From contig OY741281.1 in NCBI GenBank assembly GCA_963514095.1, positions 1,446,487 to 1,510,486 on the forward strand: a stretch of DNA of 64,000 bases, read 5' to 3'. Of the stretch, positions 35,798 through 55,395 are shown piece by piece. The stretch is from Eutrigla gurnardus (lineage: Eukaryota > Chordata > Actinopteri > Perciformes > Triglidae). The notes under the pieces are model-generated. The model was not told the origin of the DNA and made no database searches. It saw nothing but the letters and a program-made list of their open reading frames with translations. The position numbers and the translations under genes are program-made. The first letter of the stretch is position 1, and the number at the start of each line of letters is the position of its first letter.

Positions 35798-38700
35798 TCA
35801 CCAGTTTGGACCTACGAGTGGTAAAGACAGAGAGGAAGAGGAGCAAAGGTCAGAGAGATCTGGGTCACGGCTAACTGCTGGAAACAATAGAAAAGAGGAC
35901 TGGGAGCGGCTCAGGTGTGATTAGGAGCCGATCGGCGGCGGCGGTGCGGGGGGAGAGCGGTCGGGGAATATTCGACTTCCCAACGACCTGGAAGCTGACG
36001 AGGCGGTTACACAACGGGTCAAACAGAGTTCACCGCTGAGTGAACCCGACGCCGGGCGTGCAGCGAGACAGGAGCCGAGTGGGACGCGGCCGGAATCCAC
36101 CCGGCGACCACCGAGCTGCAGCTCAATTAACCATACAATCAATTAATCATACAATCAGAGTTAGATTCTAAACAGTTTGACTAAAGGCCTGGTTTATGAG
36201 CAGATGTGATTTATTTTAGTAATCAGAAAAAAAAATTAACTTAGGTGCTCCCGCTGTATAACTCTAAAATAGCAGCAATGGATGGATTTACCGTTTATCT
36301 TTATTTTGATTAAAAAAAAAGTTAAACAAAAAGGAAAATGATATATAATTTAATCTGTTTTATCAGAGCAGAAAGGAGAAAGAATCACTTCAATGTCTTC
36401 ACGGCCACAAACGCTTCATCAGAGTGGAAAATACAACTAAATATTATAGATATAAATATTCAGTTTGATTTTAATTTGTGCAATAAAATTATCTGGAGCA
36501 CTTTTATTTGGATTTGATGATCATTAATTAGTTTTATTCTGAACATTATAAATGCATTTCAAAGGGCCACATAGAAAGAACAGAACTGGAACCTGCAGGT
36601 CTTATATCTAGTGGAGCCTCTAAGGGATCCAGATGTTTCCTGTGTGTTGGCGTTGCCTTACCTGCGTGGTTGCTGCGGTTGTTCGGTCGCCTCATTGGTC
36701 CGAGCCGGTGGACGGGACGACTGTTCCTGCGCTGGTAGGGAGCTCCTCGCCTCGGCCCCTAACAAGGTGATGGATCACATCATTGGCCACGCCCCATCTC
36801 CATCAGACGCATCACATGACATAGAGGTCTCCAACACTCACCATGTTGCCTTCTCGTCTCCCGACTTCCTCCTCGGGCCAGGTCGAGAATCCCTCGTCCT
36901 CCATCGGAGGCATGTCCTCCGAGTCGCTGTACTCTAAACCCGACTCACTGCCGGACACATGAACACACAGCAAAATCTCATTATACAGAGAATAATACAG
37001 TAACAACATCAAGTAGAGCAGGAAGAAACAGGCAGTGTCATCTCACCTGACTGGCCCCAGGGGGCGCTGTGACACACTGTTCCCTGAGATGGTGACCTTC
37101 ACCCCCTCCAGCCTCTCCTGCCTCCTCCTCTCCAGGTCGTGCCTCAAGTCTCCCGGGCCTCGGACCGGCTGTCATCACATCACAGGAAGATCAGTCAAAG
37201 TAAAAACACGGTTTCAGGGATTTCAGGACGCCGAAACGCCACGAGGGATTTATTCACCTGCAGCGGTCCGAGTCTGGAGAACAGAGGCTCGTCATCGTCG
37301 TCGTCCAGCAGCGAGTTCATGTTCAAGCTGAAGCCTCTGCAGAGAAGAGACCAGAGTCACATTCAAGCACTTCAAGGTGCTTTTCCAGCACCTTCCAGCA
37401 CCTTCCAGCTGTGGTAAAATCCATCTTTGTACCAATCCAATGGTCAGTATTCAGTCTACTTATTATGTCACTTGTTCATCACATTAAATGAGATGTTATT
37501 GTCCTCTAAACAACCAACATGATGTTTGGAGACAGCTTTTTACAGAAGGACCACAAATGAAAGGAAAACTAATTCCACTAACAGATCCACAGAAATATAA
37601 TCACCAACTATTTTCATCATCTGTTCATCATCAAAAGTCATTTTTCATAAAGAAATGTCAGGAAATGCTGTTTTCAGTCCCTCAGATATGGAGATCTTCT
37701 TTTCTCTGTTCTATCATAGATGTCATCACATACAACACACATTTCAAGACCTTTAGTCTACATCCAAGCACTTTTCAAACCTGGAAAACAAAACACTAAA
37801 ATTCAAGTGTTTTCAAGGATTTCCAGCACCCGTAGGAACCCTGGTCTTAATAATAATCATCTTCATTCATGCAGCTCCTTTCAAAACAAAGACAGTAAAC
37901 ACAGGAAACACTAATGAAAGTCCAAAGAATAAAGTATAAAGGTCGTGACCCCTGACCTACCGGTTGGAACTGAACCTCTCGTCCAGCGTCAGCTCCTCCG
38001 GCTCGTCTTCAGCGTAGCTGTCTTTCTGCGGCGCCGAGAAGCGCTCGCTCAGCGTGAGCCCGTCGTCACGGAAATACTGCTCTGTAAAAGAAACCATCAG
38101 ACCCGATGAGCAGGTTCATCATGTATATGTGTAGGTATATATGATCAGAACTATTATCAGTGCTGTGTGACGTACTCGGTTTCAATAAAATTAAATAAAA
38201 AAAACCCGCTGAAGCGGCCCGTGTGCAGCGGCGTGCTGACCTTTGACCTGGTGCACCAGCGTGATGATTTCCTGGGCGAACGTGCCGGTGTGCATGGCGG
38301 TCTCCCGGTACGTCCCCGAGTGCTCCAGCATGGGCAGGAAGTCCAGACGCTGGCGGCCCACGTTGACCAGGTCTAGAGACAGCTGCCGGTCCGAGTTGTA
38401 ACACAGCAGGCTGCAGGAGGAGAGGGGGGCGGGATGAGACCAGCAGAGACCTGAGACCTGGTTCCTGTCCAGACCAGTGTGTTTCTCCCTAACTACAAAC
38501 AGGAAGTCGGCTTACACCGTTATTCATGATGAGGTGTTTAAGAGTGGAGTTACTTACAATGACTGACCTACTCCTTCATAAAGGTTTTTAATTTACTGTA
38601 GCCGTAGTAAAGTAGATTTAAATCCTTCGTAGATATCTATATCTATATATTTCTGAGCATATATTTTATCCAAAATACTTATGCTTTAATTTAAAAAAAA

Positions 38701-41700
38701 CTTCCGTCTGTGTAAAAACAAAAACAAAAAGCAAAGTTTTACCTTACCCATCAAAAACTTACCTTTCCTGAATCCACAACTGACCATCTTTACAATAACT
38801 CCTACTAGTACATAACTCCTACTGGGACAGTGATTGGGCAAATAAACAGGATTTCTGTGCAGCTGAGGATGAAGGTGAGCTAAAGAGTGTTTTAAACGGT
38901 CTCTACTCGTCTGCTGGGAGTTGCACATTTGGATCGGGCACTCCGCAGGGAAACGGCAGCCGGTAAAGACGCAGTTTGCAAGCGAGCGGTTCAATTCTCC
39001 TGGAAACAGGAGATGAGTTTGGTGGGCGAAACTCCAACTGGGTTTGTTTTTTTGAGAGCCAGGAGGATCAAACGTGATAATTAACTTTAGTCTCGGTTGT
39101 TATTTGATGACAAATAAATCAGAATGTGTTCTGGGGGCCAAGTAAACACTAAATACAGGTAAAAAGGTGGATGTTCACCCTGAAGTCTGGATGTTTCTAA
39201 AGGCTTAAAGACGGGTGTGTTAAAGGCTGGGTGAAAGTTCACACTTCTTTTCTCATTTTGATCCATTAATCCTTCACGTTGGCTTCATTAGTCTCCGTCC
39301 ATCGGATAGACTCCTCCGTGGAGAGTTCCTCCAGGAGCCTCTTCCAGGTCTCCGTGGATCTGTATGGGAGATCATATTCATGGTTCTTTGCTTTCCAGTT
39401 TGATGACGTGAACGTCAACGTCTCCCGTTCCCTCCAACGTTTACTTTCATGGCCTCGCAGCGCCGATGACGCTTCAGCTACATCCATCTCCCAGATGTGT
39501 TGATGATGTGAACGTACCGGTACATTTATTCATCTTCAAGGCTTCACATTCATTTTCATATTTAATCCTGTGGGTTTTTTCTCCTTTTCGACGGCACACT
39601 GATGAGGCTTCAATCCATCCGTTCACATCCACATCCATTCATCGTCATGGTGATTATATTCATGGCTGTAAAATGTTCTTGTTCATTTCCTCCAATGACT
39701 GTTGTTCACGGCTTCTATGTCTTCTTTGAACGATCTGAACGGAATGAATTGTGCTCGTGGTCGTCATGGTTTCACATCTTTCTTTACTCCGACATTCAGT
39801 TTCCAGTTAATGCGCTGCAGGTCTGCTTCCCGTGTCCCTGCAGCAGGCGGACCAACACACCACCACACAGCTGCTGCTGCTGCATCTCGGCATCCACGTT
39901 GTCGACTCCCTTTGAATCCTCGTCTCCAGAAATCACACTGAGATGAGATCAAACTCCCATTCCCTGAAACACGTTTCCGTATTTGGCCAATTAAGGCCGT
40001 TGGTTTTCTTAAACAGGCACACAAATTCCTGAAGTGCATTCCTTGACCATGGCCGGCGTTGTTTGTGTTCACTTCCTCCCACTCATCCTCACACAGGTTC
40101 ATTATATTTCACAACATCAGATCTGACGTGTGGACCAGCAGCTCTGCTCCGAGCTCACACATGAATCATCTTCCCGTCAAATATCTTCATTCATGCCGTT
40201 AAAAGAATCCAACATCTTCCCGTCTTCCATCGCACGGCGTTTTCTATCCTTTCTCTGGTGTGTTCAGGGAGACATTGTGTCATCACATTCTTCATGTTGC
40301 TTAACCAAAAGCAGTGCAACTCTTCAGGAAACGGACACTTCCTCCCTCGTGTCGGCAGTGATGGCTTCACATCTCCTGATCCGGCTTCACTTGAATTTCT
40401 TCAAATGTCTCAGAGAATCGTAAACACAAACTGGAAATCTGCCCAACGTGATGCAACATCCGTAGCATCAATCAGGTTAAACACAAACGGTGCTCCATAG
40501 AGATCTTTACATATACGGAGAGCTTTAACAATGCCGTCCTCCTTCCATCTTCAGGTTAAAGACAACCTTTCTTGGAGGTGTAGGACATCAACTTCACTGA
40601 GTGATGACAAAGCAGGTAACGTCTGCAAGCTTTGTCCTCCAACAGCAGCAGAAAACTAGAAGTCTTCAGGTCTGTGATCTTCCAACATGCCCACAGTTTC
40701 TGGTCCATTTCAGCAGCCAAATCCTCCTCACTCACACATCAGCATCATGTTTAAAGTCTTGCTTCTCCTGTGGGTCTTGGTCTGTGATTGAATCCTGCCT
40801 GGATCACCTCTCATATGCCGTGTCCTCCATCTGCCCTCCAGCTTGCAGAGACTTTGATAAAAAATCTAGAGTGCATCTGATGACGTGGGACGTTTCCCTG
40901 CAGGCCATCTTTAAAGGTTTTCCACCTTCTCCTGGTTTTGGAGGTGATGAACTCTCCTGTGTGTTGCTTTGTGCCAGAACACCAGATCCTTCAGTGCATT
41001 TACATGAAAAGCTGGTGAGCGCCTCCTCTTATTTATGTCCCCAAGTCTCTTCAGTAATGTGGAGTTCAACTGGGGTTTGATTTCTTCTGCTTTCCTGGTG
41101 TCAATCCACACTTTATCACGTTTTTGATGAAAATGTGTTGTTGTGATGCATCCTGGGTAATAGCATGGTAGTTGCTTGGACCAGCAGTGCCTGGTAACAG
41201 CAGGAAGGTACAACATGCAACACGATCCAGTTCAATGAAAGCGGATGTTTGTCTCCCGGGATGTGATTTTCCTTCAACCTCTTCCTTGGACGGCTGTTCC
41301 CGTCGTCTTCCTTCAGCTTTCCATGAGCTCAGAAAGAGAAGTGTGAACTTTCCCCTCTCACCCTCGATATTCTGATTCAAAATAACTTAAAATACTCTAC
41401 CTGTTTTTGTTTAAGGGTCGGCTCATGTCAACTTTGATGGTAAGCGTTTCCTCCGTCACAACGGTCATGCTGTTGGTTTTCTGGGCGGTCCAGCCTCGCT
41501 CCCTCTGACGGGGCATTTTGGGGTCCAAGTCATTCCTCTGTGGGGGTCGGTCCAGACTTGCAGGCCTGCGGGGTTCCCACTGCTGAGGCCTGTCTTCTTC
41601 TGCCCAGTCGGGCTCCCCGTCCGTGGGATCCTTGTAACGCTCCTCCCTGAGGGGTCGGTACCCCGGTCTTTGCTCTTCACGAGGAAGATCTTGGTATCCT

Positions 41701-43531
41701 TGTGAGGACTGTTGTAAGCGTTGTTGACTCCTAGGGGGTCTGGTCCTTCCACCCTGACCACGATGTAACTGCCCCCTCGCTGGGTGAGGACCTCCCCTCC
41801 CCCTGTGGTTCACGGGACCATCTCGATTACCATGTCTCATGGCGTTTGGTCTTTCTTGTGGCGCGGGGTTCCTCCTAGTTTCGCTATAGCCAGAGTCTCT
41901 AGCGTTATCTTGAAAGTGGCGTCCTCTTGCGTCCTCCCGATCATCCAACCTGCTGTCCGACGTCCTGAAGCGCTCCTGGGAGGAGGCCGTTGGACGGGGA
42001 GTCCTCTGTTGATTAAAGTCCGGGTCAAGACCTCCGCGAGATCCAGATTGTTCCCATCGTGGCAGGTCTCTGCCGCCTGCGATGCCGTGGTCGTGTTCAA
42101 TGACGACTGGTCCAGAGTGGCGAGCGTTTCCGCGGGGGAGGCTCCCCTGACTGTCTCCTCCAAACCTATCTCTGGGTGTGTCCACTGAGTAACGCTGTTC
42201 CTCAAAGTCCTCCTCATTCCTGTACCTGCGACAGCATAAGAGGAGGTGACACGGTTCACAGTTATTCATGCTTATTATTATCATTATTCACATCTGGTTT
42301 TAATTGTACACTTAAATGAGCTTTGGACGTATCACACAGTCTAAATCAAGTCGTATCACTACTGTAACGTTGCCATTTAAAGCTTTAAATCATTCGCATC
42401 CACAACTAGTGTGTGTTCAACATTAGACATGCAGAGTCATAAGAAGTTGCAAAGCAAGAAAGGTTACAGCCATGCAGACTACTATCAGATTAGTATTCTG
42501 TATTATGCAAAACAAGGCGTGATGACAAACAGTGAGGAATTTTGCTCTATGGAAAATCAGAAAGATGAGAATCCTCTGCATTCGTCGTTTTCCTTGCGAC
42601 AGTGCTGCAAAGCATTCGGCTTAAAATTTACCCGAGGTGAGCGGAGTCATCCATTTCTCTTCTTTGCCTTTTAAAGGGGGGGTTCCTCTCCTGATGGGAC
42701 TCCTCTCTTCGTCTGTCTGTGTTCAGACCCTGTGTGGTCCTCCTTCCCCTTTCCCTACCTGCTCCCCCTCTTTGGTCATCCAACCTCCCACCGGGACTGA
42801 GGTCTCTGAACCTCCCTCGACCTCGGCCCTGCTCCTCTCTCCTCCAGCCCATCCCCGACTCTCTCTGTTGGTGGTCCAAGTGAGGCCGCGGCGTCGCCGG
42901 CAGTTTCTCCCTCATCACCCTCGGAGGCGAGTGGGGCATCCTCTCCCTGTTTTCAAAGCTCTGGAAGAGATCCCTAAATCCTCCTCTGCGTCTACCTCCT
43001 CCGTCCCGCGGCGGGGAAAGCCTCCGCTCCTCATCAAAGCCCATCCCATCGTGATTGGGCGATGACATCTGGTGGTAAAACTCCTCCTGGTTCGAATGGC
43101 GTTGACGTCCAAACTGACGGTCGTCCGGAACAGATGGGGATCTTCTCTGGGCTTCATGGTGCGGACCTTCCCTGAAGCAGTCCCAGGATTCTTCAGGATC
43201 TTCTCGAGGGCGTTGGTTCCGGTCCCACGGACTCCCGTCCAGTTCTGCAACTACTTTGTGTGCATTAAAGCCGGGTTCTTCCCATGGGAACTTCCTGAGA
43301 AAGTAAATGTTGGAACTCATTACTTCAGGAAGCAATAAATCAGCTTTTTCATAGTAATGAAAAGAAAACCATACACAGGAAATGTGTGTGTGTGTGTGTC
43401 AGTGGTTGACTGCAGATGATCATTCCTGAGTTTCTAAGTTGCACTGCTCTTGTGGGACACAATATGAAAATAAAACAAGACAGTATAAGTATTTACCTGT
43501 AACGTGGCGATCCAGACCGTGGTCTTGACAT
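35798..43531 (-). CDS. bclaf3: BCLAF1 and THRAP3 family member 3
   Basis: Nuclear RS/arginine-rich protein related to the mRNA-processing factors BCLAF1 and THRAP3. Coding exons on the minus strand are 43497-43531 (MSRPRSGSPRY), 42632-43294, 41401-42225, 38241-38410, 37961-38081, 37258-37336, 37047-37168, 36842-36947, 36662-36758 and a proposed 14-base last exon 35798-35811. They sum to 744 codons with all phases agreeing (human 711 residues). The family core is clear: ETLTIKVDMSRP, then SLDLVNVGRQRLDFLPMLEH, TGTFAQEIITLVHQVK, GLTLSERFS and DLRHDLERRRQERLEG, in the human order. The two large exons encode low-complexity R/G/D/E-rich sequence. The last exon is uncertain: another acceptor near 36115 would give a different 28-residue tail. 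Introns hold an hAT-like copy and an unexplained block at 39260-41385. Confidence 0.85.
37352..37843 (+). mobile_element. hAT-like non-autonomous element, copy 4
   Basis: About 492 bases directly upstream of bclaf3 exon 6 on the coding strand, so it begins only about 15 bases from the splice acceptor (exon starts at 37336). The right end is TTCCAGCACCCGTAGGAACC-CTG. The left end is shortened. Confidence 0.72.
39260..41385. other. Unassigned non-AT-rich block inside the large bclaf3 intron
   Basis: About 2.1 kb of clearly higher complexity and lower AT than the flanking intron, with many stop-interrupted short frames on both strands. On the minus strand fragments such as YRSTETWKRLLEELSTEES and EDEWEEVNTNNAGHGQG look protein-like but are broken by stops. 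Motifs such as CATGAATATAATC and ACGTTCACATCATC recur loosely. It could be a decayed coding sequence, an old transposon or a non-coding exon. I cannot name it. Confidence 0.4.
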
Positions 43532-44287
43532 CCTTTAAGCCTTTCAGAAAAGGAAGAATAACATTAAAGCTGCAGGCAAAACAACATGCCACAAGTACTT
43601 TAATCTACTAAACTTATCAAGGAACTGTCTATAATGACAAGGTGTTTTATAAGATATCATTATTCATACTTAGGGGGAACTGCTGTGCAATCAACAGTGT
43701 AACGCCTCTTGAAACCAATTGGACAACATAATTAAAATTGATTTGTCTCCTGTAGCCTGATGCATCAGCTGGAAACCACTTCACAGGTTTGTTATATTTG
43801 CCATACCATCATAATACACACTGACATAAAATAACCTTATGAATATTGTGACCACGTCGCCCAGTTCAACCAGTCTTTGAATGTTTAATGTTCATATAAG
43901 TATGATTTATGAGGACAGTAGGTGTACTTATTCAAATGTCAGCGTCACAGATCTGCAGAAATCAACGTAAAGCTAGATCCACATCGGTCTGGTTTATTAG
44001 CACAGATAATAATGTATGAAAGTCAAAGCTGTTTACAACGACAACACACTCATTTGGGGATTTATAACCAGATTTCAACTCTTGTTCCTCAACGTAACCG
44101 TAGCTTTGCAGGTGTATTGCGTTAGCACACAAGCTAACCGTTAGCCACACAGCGGGTGACACTTCCAAATTGTGAGATAACCCGTTAGTGACTTTAATTC
44201 CCCCTAATATGATCAAAATGTCCAATAAAACAAGCTAACTTTTTAGCCTAATGCTAATTAGCAGCTAACGTTGCGCAGTTCCCTTAC

Positions 44288-44345
44288 CTTCGTCGAGGCT
44301 ACCGCGGCTAACGTGAGCTAAAGCGATGGCAAGCACACTAACACA
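44288..44345 (-). other. Probable 5' untranslated first exon of bclaf3
   Basis: On the minus strand a GC-rich stretch ends in CTCGACGAAG followed by the donor GTAAGG at 44287. This suits a non-coding first exon spliced to the exon carrying the start at 43531. The upstream end is not defined. Confidence 0.4.
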
Positions 44346-45648
44346 CACACAAACGCAATATAATCGATTGTAATGTTACAATAACACCCTATCTATTAGT
44401 CAGCTATGACCCAACGCTTGCTAGATGTGTTGTGTTTTCCATTAAAGTCTGAAAGCAAATGGCGCTAAACGTTCTTTAAAAACGCTGCGACCCCAAACAG
44501 AAGTAGTTTGGCACTTCCGCTATTGAATTTCCAGAATAAAAGTATTAGTTGTGCAAATCTACAGTGCAGCATAAACAAAAAAACGCATCATGGTACTACA
44601 TGTACACATAAATAATATTAATCAGTTCACCTATAGTTTAAAGAGTTTTTTTAATTATTATAACTATTCCGTGTCAATAGCAATTTACTGTACTCGAATT
44701 ATTCTGAAAAGTCCCTGTCTGCCCGGCCATTGGCTCCCTATTAAAGCAGCAGTCCAAGCTGGGAGGGAGTACTGTCTTCTAATACTAAATGTACGGTATC
44801 AATAATGTTTTTGTCTTATTTGAATAGCGGTATTACAACTGCTACAGGCGAGACGTTAAGCTAATTTTAAAATCAGCTTATCATTTCAATGGTGTAACAT
44901 ATAATAAAATAATATAAACAAGAAAGAAGAGAATAAAAGAAGAATAAAAGAGGTTCGGGCAAAGAGGAAGGAAAATACCAAGAACCACAGGGTTCTTCAC
45001 TCAAAAGAATAAATCATAGCATCAACTTCAAGATGAGGTATGTTCCTTCAGTTTCCATCTTAAAATCCACCGAAGAAAACCTTAAAACAGAAAAAAAATC
45101 CCACGATGACACAGGGAGGCGATGGGGGTGCGATGCACCCTCTGAGCCGGCAGAGGGCGCAAACACTACATGTTTGCAGAGCAGGAACATGAAGCGTCTG
45201 TTCTGATTTCCATGATGGGGCAAAGTTTGCTTCGCTGAACCGTTTAACTTGAGGTTTCAAAACGCATTACATGATGCAGACTGACTTTAAGAGGACAATA
45301 AGGCCAAATGCATAATTAAAGGTCCACATTTAATTGTCTCCAAAGTACAGGCTTATTTAAACTTTGCTTTACTTTTTGCAAATATATATAAATCAAATAT
45401 TTTGCACTTAAAGCATTTGGGGCCTAAACAGTGTGGAGAGCTAAATAAGTGTATTAAATAACATCAGTGATGTATTGCTTCTAAGGAAGCTTCACAATAA
45501 ACAGAGCTTCTTCTCTTTAAGCCTACATGTTGCTGTTACTAAGGCAACTTTTCCTTTTTTTCCTTCTTCTGCAGCAACATTTCGAAAAGGACTTTCACTG
45601 AATGCAGTGAATCCAGACACACCCACCAAACAGGAGCTTCTCCTCAAA

Positions 45649-45651
<3 letters not shown>

Positions 45652-45684
<33 letters not shown>
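45652..45684. repeat. (CTG)11 trinucleotide repeat
   Basis: Eleven CTG units in GGCTG...CTGCGAGG, intergenic, with no exon model around it. Confidence 0.95.
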
Positions 45685-45685
<1 letters not shown>

Positions 45686-46439
45686 GAGGAGACGTTGCAT
45701 AACCTCGTAGCCCTGAGCTATGTTGAATAATCATTGAAAAAAAGGTTGTAAACTTGATTTTTTAATCATTATAATTGCATTCAAGTTATGAATAATAATT
45801 AAAAAAAACAATATGCAGTTTATTCCCCCTCACAAAAACATAGTCCAGCCCTTCTTACGTCTGGATACGTAACACCTCATCGATCCACTTTCACTTTCCA
45901 CAATCAGATCTGATAGCCAGTAAATCTGATCATATAAATCTACTGATTGGGGTTCAGTAAGGCGTTAAATAAAACAGCTTTAATGACAGTTCTTTAAGGA
46001 AGAACGATGCTTTTTGCTTCCCCCCTCCCATACGTGGACATTGACCTGGACCTGCAGGACGTGGCCTGATCTGAAGTCTGCGTTTCGTGGTGAGAAATAA
46101 AACATGAATATTGCTGAAATCCTAATTAAAGTCCATTTGTTATTTAAAAACTAGATTTTTAATTTATTTTGTAATGTTTGTCTAGTATGTATATCCTCTG
46201 GGTGATAAATGTTGATTTAATGTGTTTGTATAATTATCTTCTAAAGCCATCTGGTATTTAAACATGTTTTTAAAGTGCATGAACAGCTTCTTGTCTGCTC
46301 TTCCATCGGGATCTTACAGATTCGTGCCGTTTTTCTTTGATGTGAGTGACATCACCTCCAGTGTAACGCATGGACCCGGCTCCGCCGTGACAGGCGCTCC
46401 AGCCCCCGTCCTATTGGGTCCGCTTTGATGGGAGGACTG

Positions 46440-46448
46440 AATAAATAG
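46440..46448 (+). promoter_or_regulatory. TATA-like box of rdh10
   Basis: AATAAATAG followed by GCGG, about 300 bases before the start codon, at the left edge of a GC-rich stretch. The position is reasonable for a core promoter. No transcription start evidence is available. Confidence 0.3.
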
Positions 46449-46746
46449 AGCGGATGGGCTGAGATGAGATGAGTGGAAGGAGCAGCAGAGGAAGTGGGAG
46501 GCGCGCTGAGCTGCTCACACGACGCGGACTGGACTCTTGACTTTCAGCACCTGAACTCTCTCCGCTCCCACTTTGTTTTTGGACGCCGTTTTAGTGTGCA
46601 TGAGCGCTTGTTTCTGCTTCACCTCCGTCCGTCGGCGTGCCACTTCTGCTGCTGGTTCAGGTCTCCAAGAGGGACGCACCCCCACACCCCCACCCCTCTC
46701 CTTGCGCGTCTTCTTCTTTGTTTTGACTTGTTTTACGGCCACAAAG

Positions 46747-54183
<7,437 letters not shown>

Positions 54184-55395
54184 GAGGAGGAGGAGGCTGT
54201 TTGTGTAACGCGAACGAAGGCACATAAACCTGCAAGCATGAGGAAACAACCACTGAGGATGAGACACGGGGTGAAAGACTGAGTCTAGACTGGTGCACCT
54301 GCATGGAGCAGATGCAAAAGGTTTACCATATTGTTCCTCTGGAACAAAGAAAGCTGTGTACTACACAAAGGATTTATTTGACTTTGTCTTTTTGTTTAAA
54401 GAAACCAACATCTATATACTGTGTCACTAGTTTTTTTGAAATCATACAGAAGCTATCCTATAATTAACTATTTACGTAATGTAGTCACCAGCCTTTATCT
54501 AGTGTCATTGTGGAATATACAGTATGTTACTGTACAAACAGTAAAAAAACATGTTTTTCACTTTTATTTTATTTTTGTAGACATGCACTGTAATTTCAGA
54601 TTTCTTTTCTTTCTCGACGCTGCCAGCAGTCAGAAGGTCCAACGCAGCATCGCTTCTTTTTTATTTTTGGTTTGCAGGATTAAACGTTTAGCATTAAAAG
54701 TTGATCATATCCCGCCGTCGTTAAAAGTTACAGACGTGGAGCGGAGAGCAACGGGACGGTTTAACACCTTTTATTTTCTCTCAAAACGAAAAATGGGATA
54801 AAGGATGTGTTCAGAATGTACTGGAGGGAACGGCATTTTCTTTTTGTATTTTCTCTCATTTGGCTTTATTTGATGAAGATCTGTGGTGTTTTCTATGGTA
54901 AATGTATCGGGTTAAAACGATAACGAGGCGAGCCGCCGTCCCGACGTGTTTAAGGGAAAACGTATTAAAAAACAGACACTAGTTTCCATTATTCTTTATC
55001 CAAAGTAACACTTTAACTCCTGTCCAGTTGTCCAGCTCGTCCAGTTAAAGTAAAATATAAGTGTTTAATGTTGTGAATACCCCCCCCCCAGCATCCCACA
55101 TGACTGTCTCCACCATATTTGATGTATGAATATTTTATATACCTTTTTTTGGGACGACCAGAGTTTTTGAATTTCAACTACATTCCAATAGGCTTCATCC
55201 TTCAGTCGCAGCGATGAGCCTCAATTCTCTACCTCTAATTGTTTTGCCAATTATTATTTTTTATTTTATTTTGACAGTATGACATAAGCCTTTTTTTTTT
55301 GTAATTTTCTGAAGACTCCACAGCCGAGCAACATGTGGTTCCAATGTTTAGTGTCTCTACCTAACTTAAATTAATAAAAGTGATTTAGATTATTA
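54184..55395 (+). other. rdh10 3' untranslated region
   Basis: Sequence after the TAA at 54181-54183 up to about 20 bases beyond the AATAAA at 55373. It is AT-rich with no competing exon, and the length is reasonable for this gene. Confidence 0.6.
55373..55378 (+). terminator. AATAAA polyadenylation signal of rdh10
   Basis: AATAAA in AAATTAATAAAAGTG, followed by T/G-rich sequence (GTGTCCTCGGTGTTTTTAC) that could serve as the downstream element. Confidence 0.55.

Larger units (their letters stand above)
43532..46746. other. Intergenic: divergent bclaf3 and rdh10 upstream regions
   Basis: It contains the bclaf3 untranslated first exon near 44288, a (CTG)n run at 45652, and the rdh10 promoter side. 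The remainder is AT-rich with no gene or recognised element. Confidence 0.55.

Noticed and set aside
36020..36115. Alternative bclaf3 last exon (RWSPGGFRPRPTRLLSR...)
   Set aside because: In-frame and arginine-rich, but the acceptor has a poor pyrimidine tract; kept only as an alternative to the exon at 35798-35811.
37048..37075. Single CTCF-like site CCCCAGGGGGCGCTG in bclaf3 exon 7
   Set aside because: It matches only part of the consensus and lies in coding sequence; not strong enough to call.
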